Shown here in pieces: positions 49,240-60,721 of a DNA stretch of 64,000 nt (within the stretch, counting starts at the first letter, position 1; every line of letters begins with the position of its first letter). A program made the translations under genes and the position numbers. The notes under the pieces are model-generated. The model saw only the letters and a program-made list of their open reading frames with translations, was not told where the DNA came from and searched no databases. The stretch comes from Tupaia tana (Eukaryota; Chordata; Mammalia; Scandentia; Tupaiidae), in contig JAKSZU010000003.1 in NCBI GenBank assembly GCA_026018925.1, positions 9,018,236 to 9,082,235 on the forward strand. Direction: 5' to 3'.

Positions 49240-49385
49240 AGGGCCAGCAAGTGGGGTGGTGATTAAGGCATTAGATGCAGTTCAAGTCCTGGAACTGGCG
49301 GCTTGCTTTCTCACTTTCCCCCTCTCTCTTTCTCTCTCCCTGGTGAGAGAGAATACTCTGTAGCCAATTTTAAAATAATAATAAC
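49240..49385 (+). repeat. Short-form tRNA-derived SINE
   Basis: agggccagcaagtggggtgg head (with a small deletion), ggttcaagtcct-like B-box area, (CT)n and tctgtagccaattttaaaat end. Confidence 0.88.
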
Positions 49386-49760
49386 TAAAATTAAACAAAT
49401 AATTCTTTTTTAAAAAATAAGAAAGTATTGATAAAATGGACTGATATTCTTCGATGCTCAAGTTAGAAAAGTAGAGCAGATATCGTAACAATATATTTTT
49501 CTTTGTCAAAGCAAACATTAGTGTCCTGGATAACGATTTTCCCATTGGTGATACTTACTCTAAGTTAAAATACATTAAAACCCAGATATAATTGTCTTAT
49601 ATGGATTCCATAAGCATTTCTAAGATAAATGAATGAGTGCAAGATACAACTTTTTTAATGGAAGTGAACTTGTTCACCCAGAAATCTTTCTCAAATATGA
49701 ACAATGATATATAATGCATCTTTAGTTTCCACTATGTGTACAAAAAAAAGGAAATATTTA
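49386..49760. other. AT-rich intronic spacer
   Basis: Nothing recognised. Confidence 0.5.
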
Positions 49761-49772
49761 AAATACTAAGGC

Positions 49773-50030
49773 GGGACCAGCAGTTAGCATAATGGCTATG
49801 TCGCTGGACTCTTACGTAGTTGACCACAGTTCGAGTCCTGGACCTAGTGGCTTAAACTCACGCCGGGCGCGTGTGCGTGCGTGCCTAGGATCCTGAGAGG
49901 AGAATGGAGGAGAAGGGAGAGTGGTGTGACCATCCTCCCTGGGGGATGATTTCTTGCTTTCTATCTCCCTGTCTCTTTCTGTGTTTCTGGGGAGCGTACG
50001 CGCCCTACAGCAAAAAACTCTCAAAAAAAG
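49773..50030 (+). repeat. tRNA-derived SINE, first of an inverted pair
   Basis: gggaccagcagttagcataa head, full body, A-rich end. The duplication AAATACTAAGGC (49761..49772) recurs with one change at 50033..50044. Confidence 0.95.
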
Positions 50031-50051
50031 AAAAATACTAACGCATTTTTC

Positions 50052-50334
50052 TTTCATTTCTTTTCTTTCTTTCTTTTTTTTTAAAGAGGTTTTTGGCCTT
50101 AGGGCATGTGTGCCTGCTAGTGAGAGACAGACACTGTGAGAGGGAAAGTGAGAAATCACCCCGTAGGGAGGATGACCATATCACAATCCCTTCTCCTCCA
50201 TTCTCCTCCCAGAATCCTGGGCACACAAGCACATGTGACCTGAATGATTTTCAAGCCATGGGGTCTGAGACTCAAACCAAGGGCGGCCATGTGGGAGTCC
50301 AGTGACATAACTGCTACAACATCTGCTGGTCCCA
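50052..50334 (-). repeat. tRNA-derived SINE, second of an inverted pair
   Basis: Reverse long form. The duplication ACTAACGCATTTTTC (50037..50051) recurs with one change at 50335..50349. Its left duplication overlaps the right duplication of the preceding SINE. Confidence 0.94.
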
Positions 50335-50349
50335 ACTAAGGCATTTTTC

Positions 50350-51049
50350 ACTGGACTATATAATAAATGTGAATATAGCAAAGTTGAGAGTTGATATTAG
50401 GTTTTTAATATTAGTTTTCTATATTTTGCACAGGGTCTTAGCTAAATTGACAAAAATTTCTGAAGTCCATTTTTATCATCTTGAACCAAATCTATGGAGT
50501 TAGTGGTCACATATTGGATTCATTTATTCTTTCTTTCTTTTATCTTTTTAATAAACACAACTTAAATTAGATGATAGGGACTTGAAATCCTAAATTAGAC
50601 CAAATTAGGTTAATAAATATTTACTGATGGCTATGTTTAAGATCTTATTATTTCAAACATAATGGTTCATGTTACACGGAAACCCATCAGCAAGTTGAGT
50701 TTGCTCTGAAAATGGCATCAAGGAAGACTTCATTGTAATATATTTACATGTTTAGTGATTAGAAAAGACTCATTAATTAAAAAAGAATCTAGTGGGGAGT
50801 TTTTCAACTGTGGGAAACATCAGTATGTGCATTTGTTTTATCTGTTATTTTGCCTCTCCAGATATTTCTGTTTACTCTACATCACCCCAGGTGAACTTAC
50901 ACTGGGAAGTACAGGTAAGACATGGTTGGCCAATCATTCTGACTGAACATTCAAGGAAAAGGCAAAACTAACAAAGCAAAAACAGAGAGTGTGAATATTA
51001 CATTTTCAAAAAGGTATTAAAACCAACTAGAACTGACCTAAGAGGAAAA
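50350..51049. other. AT-rich intronic sequence
   Basis: Nothing recognised. Confidence 0.5.
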
Positions 51050-51512
51050 ACCTAGTACCGGCTGCTGGTGCGTGAGCTTACCTACAAATGCATGCCCTCG
51101 AGAGGGCTGTGGGAACCAAAGTTGGCACCATTTGTCACAGAAAGGAAAATGCTATTTGCAATGGAAGCAAAAGAATGGGACCTGTTTCTGCAATAGCTAT
51201 CAGAAACAAGAGATCCTTCACTAACCAATCCTAGACCACCAAGCAACCTCACCACATTATAACATGATATTCTCTCAGCCCCTCACCAATCCACGTGAGG
51301 TTAGCAAACATAACCCTACACCTCTCCTTTCTCCTCCTGCTGTATAAGACCCCCACCCTCTTACAATCAGAGGAGACAGATCTGAGGCTTGCTCCTGACC
51401 CCTTGCTAGCCAACTACGCAGTAAAATCCATCCTTGCTTCAAGATCTGTGTCACACATAGTAATTGGCTGCTGTGCCCACTGGGCAATGAACCCACTTGC
51501 TTGGTAACAGTA
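51050..51512 (+). repeat. Possible solo LTR of an endogenous retrovirus
   Basis: Less AT-rich block with promoter-like ctgtataagacccccaccct at about 51340 and a downstream segment ending cttggtaaca, as in class I ERV LTRs. Start and flanking duplication are not certain; no viral genes nearby. Confidence 0.45.
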
Positions 51513-52858
51513 TTTCATGGTAGCTTCTGATTTGGATAATTCAGACACACCTGTGACATAATGATTTTTACATCTTACCTGAATCTTTTCAGTAAAAGCT
51601 CATATAACCAAGCCATACAAAAACCCAATGGTTATTCTATAAGACATGATACATGCTTTAACAGAAGGTAGTTCATTACCAAAAAAAATTTCAAAAAGCC
51701 AGAGTATTAAACCCAGGGCACTCCTCATGTTACAGGCATATTTCTACAAGCTAGAGAGAGCAGAAGAACAGGCACAGCCCCTGCCCCAAGGAGCTTATAG
51801 CCTAGAGGATTCGTGACATGATCACAAATAAAATAACCTGTTGGAAACTGTGTCTCCATATCCAAGTGTATGCACAGGGTATCGTGAGAGAATGGTGCAC
51901 TGAGAAATGACGCCTTTGAGCCCTCTGTCACGGCTTCCACTTTGTGTTTAGGACATCTGGACTAAGTGCTCAGTAAGTGCTAGCTGTTTTTCTATCTCCT
52001 GTTTCTAAGTAGGTATTCACAAAAATAAACATAGTGTTCCTACCACAAGGAACATCTAGAGAAACTTGGTAAAAATGTATAATTTATCAGTTCCATATTG
52101 TGCCGCAAGTTTTGTGTGTCACATCTTACCTAGGAGTATCAGTTTTATTTGTACCATAATATTCAAAGCAATTCCAAGATTGCTAAATTTTTTCAAGTAG
52201 CAATATCGATACCTAAGCCTCAGCTTAGATCACTGCAGTGCCAAGTTTTATTAATCATCCTATTTTTATCCAACCAAATATTCCCTCCGTTGATACACCT
52301 ATCTTGTCATTCCTTTTACATTCACCTTTTATTTTTTCAACAACAATTTGAATGAATACTTTTTTTTAATTATAAAAGATAATTTTAAAGTTTTGAATCA
52401 GGAAATTGAGTATTCTGTTAAAGTTATAATTACAATTGATACAATCGTCTCTCTAAGAGTAAAAAATACTTGAATATCTATGAAGTCAAACAATACCAGG
52501 TACTGATTCATTAGTACTGATTCATTATTAAACTAAACGTTCTTTGTTTTTAATCATAAAATATTTACTTAGAGAAATAGCCATCTTTACGTTAAGTATG
52601 AACTGGCACGTGTGAAGAATAGGTGATCTTGATGCTCTAACACAGTCTCAGCCAGCTTTCCTCCCTGACCGTGTCTCACCCCCTGCGTGATTTTCCAGGT
52701 TTCCCTTATTTTATCAACAGTCAGGACAACCAAGAATCTCAAAAGTGAATTAAAATATAATCATGAGCATGTCACCACCAACAAAACGAAGCAAACCTTC
52801 AGCTTTGGAAAACACAACAGCAGTTTCAGAAGCAAACGTGCCACTGGATTTCACTGAC
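51513..52858. other. Intron 8 sequence next to the exon 8 donor
   Basis: 51740..51950 looks like an old interspersed repeat (ccccaaggagcttatagcct), family uncertain. The rest up to the exon 8 donor holds nothing recognised. Confidence 0.45.
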
Positions 52859-53123
52859 CTGAGGATATGTCGATCTGGCTCATCTTGGTCTGCGTGACAT
52901 TGATGTGAACGCCCACTTTGCTCTCAGCGAGGTTAATCTCCACGTTGCCCAAATTCTCTGCAAACTGACTGAAGAGCAGAAGCCCATTGGGATTCCAAGT
53001 CCTGAACTGGAAACTGACTGAAAACAGGTCCTGGTTAAGCCGTCCAGGTACCTCCAGGTAACTTGTGGCATTGAAAAAGACAGGCACAGTGTAGGGTTCC
53101 ACACAGGAGAAACTCAAATTCCC
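52859..53123 (-). CDS. CNTNAP2: CNTNAP2 exon 8 (laminin-G 1/2 junction, start of laminin-G 2)
   Basis: Third CASPR2 exon, 265 bp, matching human c.1084-1348: phase 0 at the start, one base of codon 450 at the end. The acceptor is ttttatag before GGG AAT TTG; the donor is gtcagtg after TCA G. It encodes residues 362-449, from [17 protein letters not shown] to [10 protein letters not shown]368 closes laminin-G 1. The next domain opens with [10 protein letters not shown] and the core strands [10 protein letters not shown] and [19 protein letters not shown]. Sequons are seen at N363 (NLS), N379 (NAT) and N436 (NVT). Compared with the human protein from memory there are several conservative changes (about residues 411, 414, 417, 425, 427, 437) and no indel. 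Skipping would shift the frame. Confidence 0.97.
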
Positions 53124-53659
53124 CTATAAAACAGAAGGATGTGCTTTGAGACAAATGCAGAATAGAATACATATCTATGTAAGCCTGTTGAAAAAGCTAT
53201 GGTTCCATGGTTTTCAAAGCACAGCAGGAGCCTGTGCCAAGCTCTCACACTTGGCAACATGGTGTGGACTCGGTGGCTGGGCACAACTGCAAACCTGCTT
53301 GGACTGTAAGACCCAACACTGCCCACCAGGCGGCCCTCTAGCTGTAGACATAGCAAGCACCATTCACCATGGGATGGACAGCCGGACAGCCTGATGTAAC
53401 AGGCTGACTGTGAGATGGGGAGTGTGTACCATGCTGGGGACTTGAGTATGAACCACTGGCCTTCCCGAAGACTGCAAGGCTGCTGCTGACAGATGCAGGA
53501 TGGGGAAGAGATGCCTTTGACCCCTTCTGAGTGGCCATTGTCAGTGTTCATTAATATGCTATTTACTCTGATCTCAGTGAGAACTATGTTTTTCTTTGTT
53601 TGTTTTTGATTGTATGTGTGTTTGCTATTTATTTATTGATTGATTATTGATTATTTAAC
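53124..53659. other. Intron 7 end next to exon 8
   Basis: Repeat-poor. It is the least AT-rich part of the intron and may include conserved splicing-related sequence; nothing specific recognised. Confidence 0.4.
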
Positions 53660-53899
53660 TTCCTAGAGGGTGTGTGTGCTTACCAAGAAAGAGTGATAGA
53701 GAGGAAAAGGGACAAAGCACCCTCCAGTGAGAACAGTCATGCCACAACCCCTTTTCCTCCATTTATGTAGCTGTTAGAATTTGGGATGCGTGCACACATG
53801 CCTGGCATGTTTTCCTAGCCACCAGGGCAGGATTCACACCACTCAGTTGGCCATGAGGGATCTGGCTCTCTAAACCACTGGACCATTGGGCAGGCCCAC
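53660..53899 (-). repeat. tRNA-derived SINE, very old
   Basis: Reverse copy, strongly diverged: tagagggtgtgtgtgcttac, ccacaaccccttttcctcca, gttggccatgagggatctgg. Confidence 0.7.
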
Positions 53900-54948
53900 T
53901 TTGCTACTTATTAAAATGCTATTGTTGGGGAAATATCTTTGGGTTGTATCTGCATATATAAGTAAATTAACATTAATTATTTAGAATCAGCAAAATTGGA
54001 ATTATTTCATATTACTTTGTTATCTAACCCCAAACCCCATTGAAAGTCCCATGAAGTGTGCTTATATCATAATACATTAATGTTTGTGCAACTGGTAGTA
54101 TAAATATAGAAAATGCAAACAAAATTTGAAGTAATTCATTTACTTCTCTCCGCACACTCCTCCTTTTGGGTATAAAGAAACAAAATCTGATTTACCATTC
54201 AGATATATTTACATTTCAATGCCCAAGATACTTTCATTGATTCTTCATATGTGTGTTTATAAATATACCTATTTACTTTTTTAAACAGAGACCTACCTCT
54301 ATTTCAGCACATTAACCAGTGAATCTAAGGCAAACTGTCTCTCTGAATTAATATCGAGATTAAATTTGCTCTGTAACTTCACAGATGATTATTTCCAATG
54401 CCTGCTTTTGCTGATGGAAGGAACTGAGTATGCATAATAACCGGACTGTTATAACTGACCACATACCTGCGTTGTGGGGATTGCCTCCCCGCAAAATTAA
54501 AGATCCTCCCTGAGCAATGCTGCTGACTGTGGAGTCGATGTAGGATGGTGCTGAGTGAATTTCATTGAAATATCAGCCCCTGACATCTTGGAAAGTAAAT
54601 TTCTTATATAAATATTTGCCTTTGTAGGCCTCCTTGCAAAATATCCTACTTGTCTCTATCCTTCCTAAAATTTTCAGTATGTATGCATATTTGGACTCAA
54701 AGTTTATTCTATGTCTGCCTATGCAATTACTTGTTAAAACAAAATAACCTTTAGAATATTTATGCCCCATTAAATATTTTTGCCATTCAAGTTTGAAACC
54801 ACATTTATAATCCCCATGCATTTTGCAGTTAAATTGAAGCTGGTTTTGAAATGAGTCTCCATCGTGCAATTCTTAATATTTTAGGTACCAAATGGATACA
54901 TCTCAGCACCGATGGTGTAGCTTGGGCAGAAACAATATTTTACGTTTT
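53900..54948. other. AT-rich intronic sequence
   Basis: Nothing recognised. Confidence 0.5.
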
Positions 54949-55202
54949 CTTTTTTTTTTTTTGGAAAGGTTTTTGTCATAGGGTGCGTGCGCTCACCAGA
55001 GAGACAGAGAGATAGAAAGCGAGAAATCACCCCCCAGGGTGATGGCCACACCGCAATCCCTTCTCCTCCATTCTCCTCTCGGGATCTTGGGCATGCACGC
55101 ACATGTGCCTGGCGTGAGTTTTAATCCACCGGGTGCAGGACGCGAACCGCGGTCGACTATGTGGGAGTCCAGCGACATAGCCATTATGCTAATTGCTGAT
55201 CC
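54949..55202 (-). repeat. tRNA-derived SINE, young
   Basis: Reverse long form with gtgcgtgcgctcaccagaga and gacgcgaaccgcggtcgact, ending attgctgatccc. It lies in the same orientation as the gene transcript. Confidence 0.95.
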
Positions 55203-55296
55203 CTATTTTCTTAAAGGTATAAACAATGGAAATTGTAATCTATTGATTTAGATTGTGTACCTTTTTATTTTAATCCATATAAAAATAAGAAATAAG

Positions 55297-55565
55297 GGCC
55301 AGTTGGTGGCATGGTGGTTAAGGCATTGGATCCCACAAGGTCAACTATGTGGTTTGAGTTGCGACCTGGTGGCTTGAAAAAACACACTGGGTGTGTGTGC
55401 ATATGTACCCCAAATCCCGAAGAGAATGGAGAAGGGATTGCAGAGTGTCTATTCCCCTGGGGGTGCTTCTCACTTATTCCCCCACGGGGTGCTTTCTCAC
55501 TTTCCCTATCTCTCTCTGACTCTCTCTGGTGAGCTCTGGTGAGCTCATGGACCTTACAATTTTTA
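55297..55565 (+). repeat. tRNA-derived SINE, diverged
   Basis: agggccagttggtggcatgg head. The body contains a local duplication of the gggtgctt-ctcactt segment and of gagctctggt. Confidence 0.88.
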
Positions 55566-56763
55566 AAGAAAACCCCTTTCTCTTATCTATTGTACAAAAT
55601 ATTTGTATTTTTCCTGCCGTATTGCTCAGATTATCGGAATGCTTGTGGCATACCTAATTTAGTGCTTGTTATCTATAATGGACCTATTGCTATTTTTCTT
55701 TATAGTTCTTTATACTATGCAAATGTCTCAGTGATACTCAATTTTTAATTATTAATATAAATTATTATTTTCTAGGAAATTATTTATTACAGAATTATTT
55801 TGCATTAAATTATTGTTTTAAAGTTTCTTACATGCAACCTGAACTGTATACATCTGGTGTTTTCTATTTGTTCAATTATTTTATGAAAACCCCAGGCTTA
55901 AACTTGGGGCAATAAGATTACAGGAGTTCTTCAGAGCATAGTGTAAACACCATTATATGCTTGACTTCTAGTGCCTCTCAAATGTATGGGTCCCTGGAAT
56001 CCCATGCTCTTCTTAATATTTCTGGGTCAAAGTACCTCTTGGTTTTGCAGAACCATACTGAATCCCTATATGACATGATTACGTTATTATCTCTCAAGAA
56101 CCCTAAGCCATGTTCCAGGGAGGCAGGTGTCAGGGCAACCTTTGAGTTTTGCCCTCCTCCCTAAAATCTAGTTAAACCTGGAACCAACTCATACAAAAAA
56201 CTGAAAACAAAACAAATGCTGTGCATTTCTGAGGCACAGATATTTCCCTATCCAATGGTAATCAAACTTTATTTAATTGCAATTTAGCATGGTTCGCACT
56301 TTGATGAAAGGATACTTACTCATATACCTGAAAAATCATCTTTGGAAGTACGAGAGTGAATATAATAAAGTTCTTGGTTTAAAAACATTATTAAATCATA
56401 AACTAGAAGCTTGGAGCATCTGTATTTAGACGTTTGGAAACCTGATGCTGCCCATGTAAGCATCACACAACTGATGGGCAAGCATGCGCTGAAGTGCGTT
56501 CTCCTGCGGGGAACCGAGACACTGCGTCCCACATTCCACGTCTCAGCTGAAGAAATTTGCCACTTACTTCAGGCTAGTTTAACTCAAACCCACAATCAAT
56601 ACTTAGAGCATATTAAGTAACCCTAAAATTTGTTTTACGTTGTCCAGTCCAATGTAAATATGATGAGAGATGCTATGATTTTGTTGTTCAAGTCCATAAA
56701 AAAAAAAAGTTTCTTTCATTTTTTTTTTTAATAGACCAATATTGTGGGGCTCCAAATTCTTAC
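55566..56763. other. AT-rich intronic sequence up to the exon 7 donor
   Basis: No repeat or gene recognised. Confidence 0.5.
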
Positions 56764-56907
56764 CACATTTGAGGGCTCTAATTTCTTCCTTCTGGCCAGA
56801 TCGGTAATGTTGATGCCATTGTAGTTAATACTCTCCATGCAGCCTTTGAAGTTCTTTCTACTGCTGGAACTTGGCTTTCCAGAGAAGGGAATACCTCCAA
56901 AGGTGAT
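56764..56907 (-). CDS. CNTNAP2: CNTNAP2 exon 7 (end of laminin-G domain 1)
   Basis: Second CASPR2 exon, 144 bp, phase 0 at both ends, equal to human c.940-1083 (residues 314-361). On the minus strand a long T tract ending in cctccaag precedes ATC ACC TTT, and the exon closes with AAT GTG before a strong donor gtaag. The product begins [12 protein letters not shown] and contains the typical closing strand of a laminin-G domain, [13 protein letters not shown]336 should pair with C368 of the next exon. A sequon NIT lies at N346. Position 345 is I; I recall V in human. Because the exon is symmetrical, skipping would remove 48 residues in frame and break the laminin-G fold. Confidence 0.97.
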
Positions 56908-58237
56908 CTTGGAGGAAAAAAAAAAAATGTAAACTTCTACCTGGTAATGACACAAACTAAACAGAACTAGGAATACAGCCAAGATCAAGTATTTTCATCA
57001 CAATTAAAACATACAAATGTTATGGTATTCTACCTCCAAAATCTGATTCACATGAAATTAAGTTGTTATGGAAGAGCATAATAAAATGGTTAATGCTGGT
57101 AATTGTATTATAATATGAACAAAAAAATAAAATGATAGAATAATCCTTTGACTATTTTTTACCCTGAAGGCATTTCATAAATTTCCCTGAGAATGTTGTA
57201 AAGGATTTTATACAGTGAACTTCTTTTATCAAGTAATAGTAAGAATATATTTTTCATAAATATTATTCAAAGACATAGTATCAACAAATGCCTCTGGTTA
57301 TCAAGAGATGACTAGCGCTGATATAATAAGTTGATAATACTGTAGCCTAAAGCAGGGAATATTGTATTTACCCTAAGTAGTTTTATAGTCTAATGACCAT
57401 TAGAGCCCAAAATGTATGTCTTATTTTGAATACAGAAGAGAGTTCAAAAGTATTATTATTTTATTGATTAGAGACTACTTAGGACATTAGGGACTACAGA
57501 TATTAGAGATATCTTAGCCTCCCAAATCCTAAGGAATAAGGGTAGTGCTCCTCACTGTGTTTTACTGGCTAACATTGCCTATAGACAGGTATGTGTCCAT
57601 GTGTCTTTGGTCAAGATCAGTACTGTAGCATTAAATTCATATACTACAAAATCACACATGATATCTCTTTGGCCAAAAATGACATTTACTATTAATGGTA
57701 AGTTAGTAGTCAGTAAAGCTAATGACTAATGATAGCTGTAATATCAAATATAAAATCCAGATGCTATATCTTTTGAATTGTTATTCAATACTATTATCTT
57801 TTTGACCATATATTTTTAAAAATGAAGCAATAGGTAATACTTAGTATTTGAAATATGAGGCAAAAATCTTAGTATTCTAGGAGACTCATGAACAAATTAT
57901 ATTATTTTTTCTTTATTATTATCATTATTTATACATTCAATTGCTATACAACATTTAGATTTTAAAGAGACTTTACCCTGCAAACTAATTATATTCTATT
58001 ATTTAGTGTCCTGGCATTTTAAATCCTTAATTAGTTTCTGGGAAAAAAAAAACACAAAAAGACAAACTCACACAAATTAATGATAGTTTATGAGGCAACA
58101 GCAAAACAAAAAAACAAACAAGGCCCTTACTTAATACCTTACTTAATATCAACTATTATTAGTAATGGTTAGCTGAATATCTATCATTTGCCATAGAGTT
58201 CATATGCAGGAAGGAAAGAGAAAACTTGATAAATTAT
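56908..58237. other. AT-rich intronic sequence upstream of exon 7
   Basis: Begins (in transcript sense, ends) with the exon 7 polypyrimidine tract including T12. Nothing else recognised. Confidence 0.5.

Positions 58238-58276
<39 letters not shown>
58238..58276. repeat. (GATA)n microsatellite
   Basis: About nine to ten GATA units. Confidence 0.93.
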
Positions 58277-58286
58277 TGTTAATATA

Positions 58287-58355
58287 TTAGGTGGTCAGGA
58301 AAGTCAGGGTGTATTTTTCTACGCAAAAATGTGTCATGACTTTCCCAACAACCCA
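58287..58355 (+). mobile_element. Mariner-like MITE, slightly shortened
   Basis: ttaggtggtcaggaaagtca start, gcaaaaatgtgtcatgactt and tcccaacaaccca end. 69 bp because about ten central bases are missing. Confidence 0.88.
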
Positions 58356-59195
58356 CTCTAAGAAAGAATTAGAAAAGTGTAAAAAAAGAAAATGAGAGTA
58401 ATCTAAAATAGTATAATTATTGGGAAAATATTTTTAAGTTGCAATAAACTGAAAGTATGAGATCAGAGGTAATTAGCATTGATAGTAAAATGAAGTGCCA
58501 CATTTCTCGTTTATAACTCCTTGAATAAATTCTTTCCTGAAACGATAGTAATGAATTCTATGTTCAATAACATGAATCAATCACCTTTTGAAAATGATCA
58601 CTTAATACTAGTTTTAAATGAATGTTTTAGTTCTTCTCTGTGTGCATGGCTCCTCTGATCTGGACTTTTCCTTCTCCTTCAGGACAGTGTTTCAAGTATT
58701 CCTTATTCTTTCTCTGGTGTCAACAACCCAGAGCACATATCCTACCTTATCAGACACGCCCTAGTGAAGTGCCACAGACTCAAGGTAATAGATTCCTAAC
58801 AATTAAGTGGGTTCTGGTACCAATTTCTAATGTAACTAATCACACAATATCCTACAGTTACTTATTCTTTACACTTAAGTATTCTCATTGAGAAAATGAA
58901 GTGGTTGGACCACAGAATATTTTCTGGTATTTTAAGTGTACTGGTTGAAAACACTACTGCAGTTGTTAGACTAATGTTCAGATGTCCACATGGCTCATAC
59001 ACTAGACCTATTAATGATATCGCCATCCAATAACTGCCTCTAAAGAGATAACTGCATTAACAATTTTGTTGCTACCAAGTGTTTGCCAAACGTGACACAG
59101 GTGACTAGATGCCTCTAAATATGCTTTCTCCCTAACTTCTTTAGGGAAAAAGAAAAAATAATGCTTTCATCTAGGCATGTTGTTCCTTAGTCAAC
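58356..59195. other. Intronic stretch without recognised features
   Basis: AT-rich; nothing recognised. Confidence 0.5.
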
Positions 59196-59762
59196 ATATA
59201 GGTTAAACATTCCTAGTGCAAAAATCCCAAATTGAAAATGCTCCAAAATCTGAAACCTTTTAAGCAACAACAGGACAGGATGAGTGGAAAATTCCACTCA
59301 TGGGTTACAGTCAAAACACTGCAGTCCGTGGCATGGCGGTAAGCCGCTGCTTCTTATGTGGCCAACCATGCAATTTGAGTTCTGGACCCAGTGGCTTGAA
59401 AAAGAAGCCAGGCATGTCTGCATGCCCAAAATTCTGAAAGGAGGAGATGGAGGAAAAGGGATTGCAGTGTGAACGTTTCCCACAGGAGATACTTTCTCAC
59501 TTTCCCATTTTCTCTGTTTCTCTCTCCAGGGAGCATACACACCCTCTGGCAAATTTAAAAAAATACTGCTATATGAAAAAATCATATAAGTTTACCTTCA
59601 GGCTATATCTGTAAGGTATATATGAAACATAAATTAACTTCATGTTTAACCTGGGTCTCATCCTCCAGATATCTCATTATGTAAATGAGGACAATCTGGG
59701 AAAAAAGTCTGAAACCCTTCTAGTTCCAAGCATTTCAGATAAGGGATAGTCAACCTGTACAA
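59196..59762 (-). mobile_element. MER2-type DNA transposon (Tigger group), split by a SINE
   Basis: Left end aggttaaacattcctagtgc with gaaaatgctccaaaatctga; right end caagcatttcagataaggga and tagtcaacctgta. These match the two termini of MER2, with the outward right end being the conventional start. A SINE occupies the middle. Confidence 0.75.
59320..59566 (+). repeat. tRNA-derived SINE, diverged, in the MER2-type element
   Basis: gtggcatggcggtaagccgc head remnant, ctggacccagtggcttgaaa, ggagatggaggaaaagggat and accctctggcaaatttaaaa. Confidence 0.85.
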
Positions 59763-60108
59763 CAGTTATCAAATTCTTCTTGGGAGCTAGATTTGGCCTC
59801 ATAATTAAGTGAAAGGAATATATGTGACTCCAAGATCTGTCACGAAGGAGAGAGGACATTTTCTTTACTCTCTTTTCCTGCTAGCTGGAATACATAGTGG
59901 AATGTTAGCATCCATCTTGAAGTGATTTGGAGCGGGGACAGAGCAGCAGCAAGATAAAAGGGGCTGTCTGTGGCCTCGGTCACTCTGGAGCTGCCACCTA
60001 AACCTAGTGCAACCTTCCTCCTGACTCCTTTTGAAAGAAAGAGAATAAATATGCAATTAGACACAGGCTAATTAATCTTCAATTATATGTGTGTGTATAG
60101 AATATATA

Positions 60109-60174
60109 TAAATATAAATATAAATATAAATATAAATATAAATATAAATATAAATATAAATATAAATATAAATA
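60109..60174. repeat. (ATAAAT)n hexanucleotide array
   Basis: About eleven perfect hexamer units followed by a TA/CA patch. Confidence 0.95.
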
Positions 60175-60189
60175 TATGTATATGTATAC

Positions 60190-60360
60190 ACACACACATA
60201 TATATGTTATTGCTTCCTTACAAAACCCTGAGAAATATGCTACTATATTCACTTTATGGAAATATATTATTATATTCATTCATACATGGAATATGATTTG
60301 TCTATCATCACACAACCAGTAAGAAACAGGAAGGATTCCAGCCCAAGCTTCCTCGCCTGT
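60190..60360 (-). repeat. MIR fragment
   Basis: ttcactttatggaaatat, tatcatcacacaaccagtaa and ggattccagcccaagcttcc follow reverse MIR. Confidence 0.6.
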
Positions 60361-60721
60361 TTGAGCTCACGTGATGGATATTCTCTGAAATCCCAGCCAG
60401 TCTGTGGTTCTGCAAGGGCAAGGGAAGTCATTCTCCTTGTTCCCAACAGAGCTGTTCTGTACCAGACAACAGCATGACATCTGACGCGGATGTCAACTGG
60501 AGTCTGACTAAAGAACAGAGAAAATCCAGGCCAAATGCCCCTTTACTGCCTGCCCTTTGGTCTCATTGGTTTGGAGGAGGAAAAATGAGCTGCATCAAGT
60601 CTCTTGTCACCATCCATCTCACCCACCATAGGTAGCAGTTTGACTGCAAAGATGATTGGCAGACTTTATAGCGTGCCCGGGCTGCGGGGAGGTGGGAATG
60701 AGGTAAACTCTGGCTACCTCA

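Larger units (their letters stand above)
1..52858 (-). other. CNTNAP2: CNTNAP2 intron 8, 5' 52.9 kb
   Basis: All sequence left of exon 8 reads as one intron. Exon 9 should continue from the second base of codon 450 in the middle of laminin-G 2; no such sequence was found. A very long intron here fits the known giant CNTNAP2 gene (about 2.3 Mb in human). Content is almost wholly interspersed repeats and AT-rich spacer. Confidence 0.85.
53124..56763 (-). other. CNTNAP2: CNTNAP2 intron 7 (complete)
   Basis: 3,640-bp phase 0 intron between exons 7 and 8. It contains three SINEs (55297..55565 on plus, 54949..55202 and 53660..53899 on minus) separated by AT-rich sequence in which no repeat or gene was recognised. 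Confidence 0.93.

Noticed and set aside
51050-51512. Retroviral gene content near the LTR-like block
   Set aside because: No gag, pol or env-like frames lie beside it or any other LTR in the window; only solo LTR-like pieces are present.
1-52858. Exon 9 of CNTNAP2
   Set aside because: Looked for a continuation of laminin-G 2 after codon 450 on the minus strand among the open frames; none resembles it, so exon 9 must lie outside the window.
53114-53551. 145-codon minus frame extending upstream of exon 8
   Set aside because: Different frame from the exon and read through the intron; not an alternative exon by any visible signal.
58238-58276. GATA array and other tandem repeats as a CRISPR-like array
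   Set aside because: Simple microsatellite without spacers in a mammalian intron.
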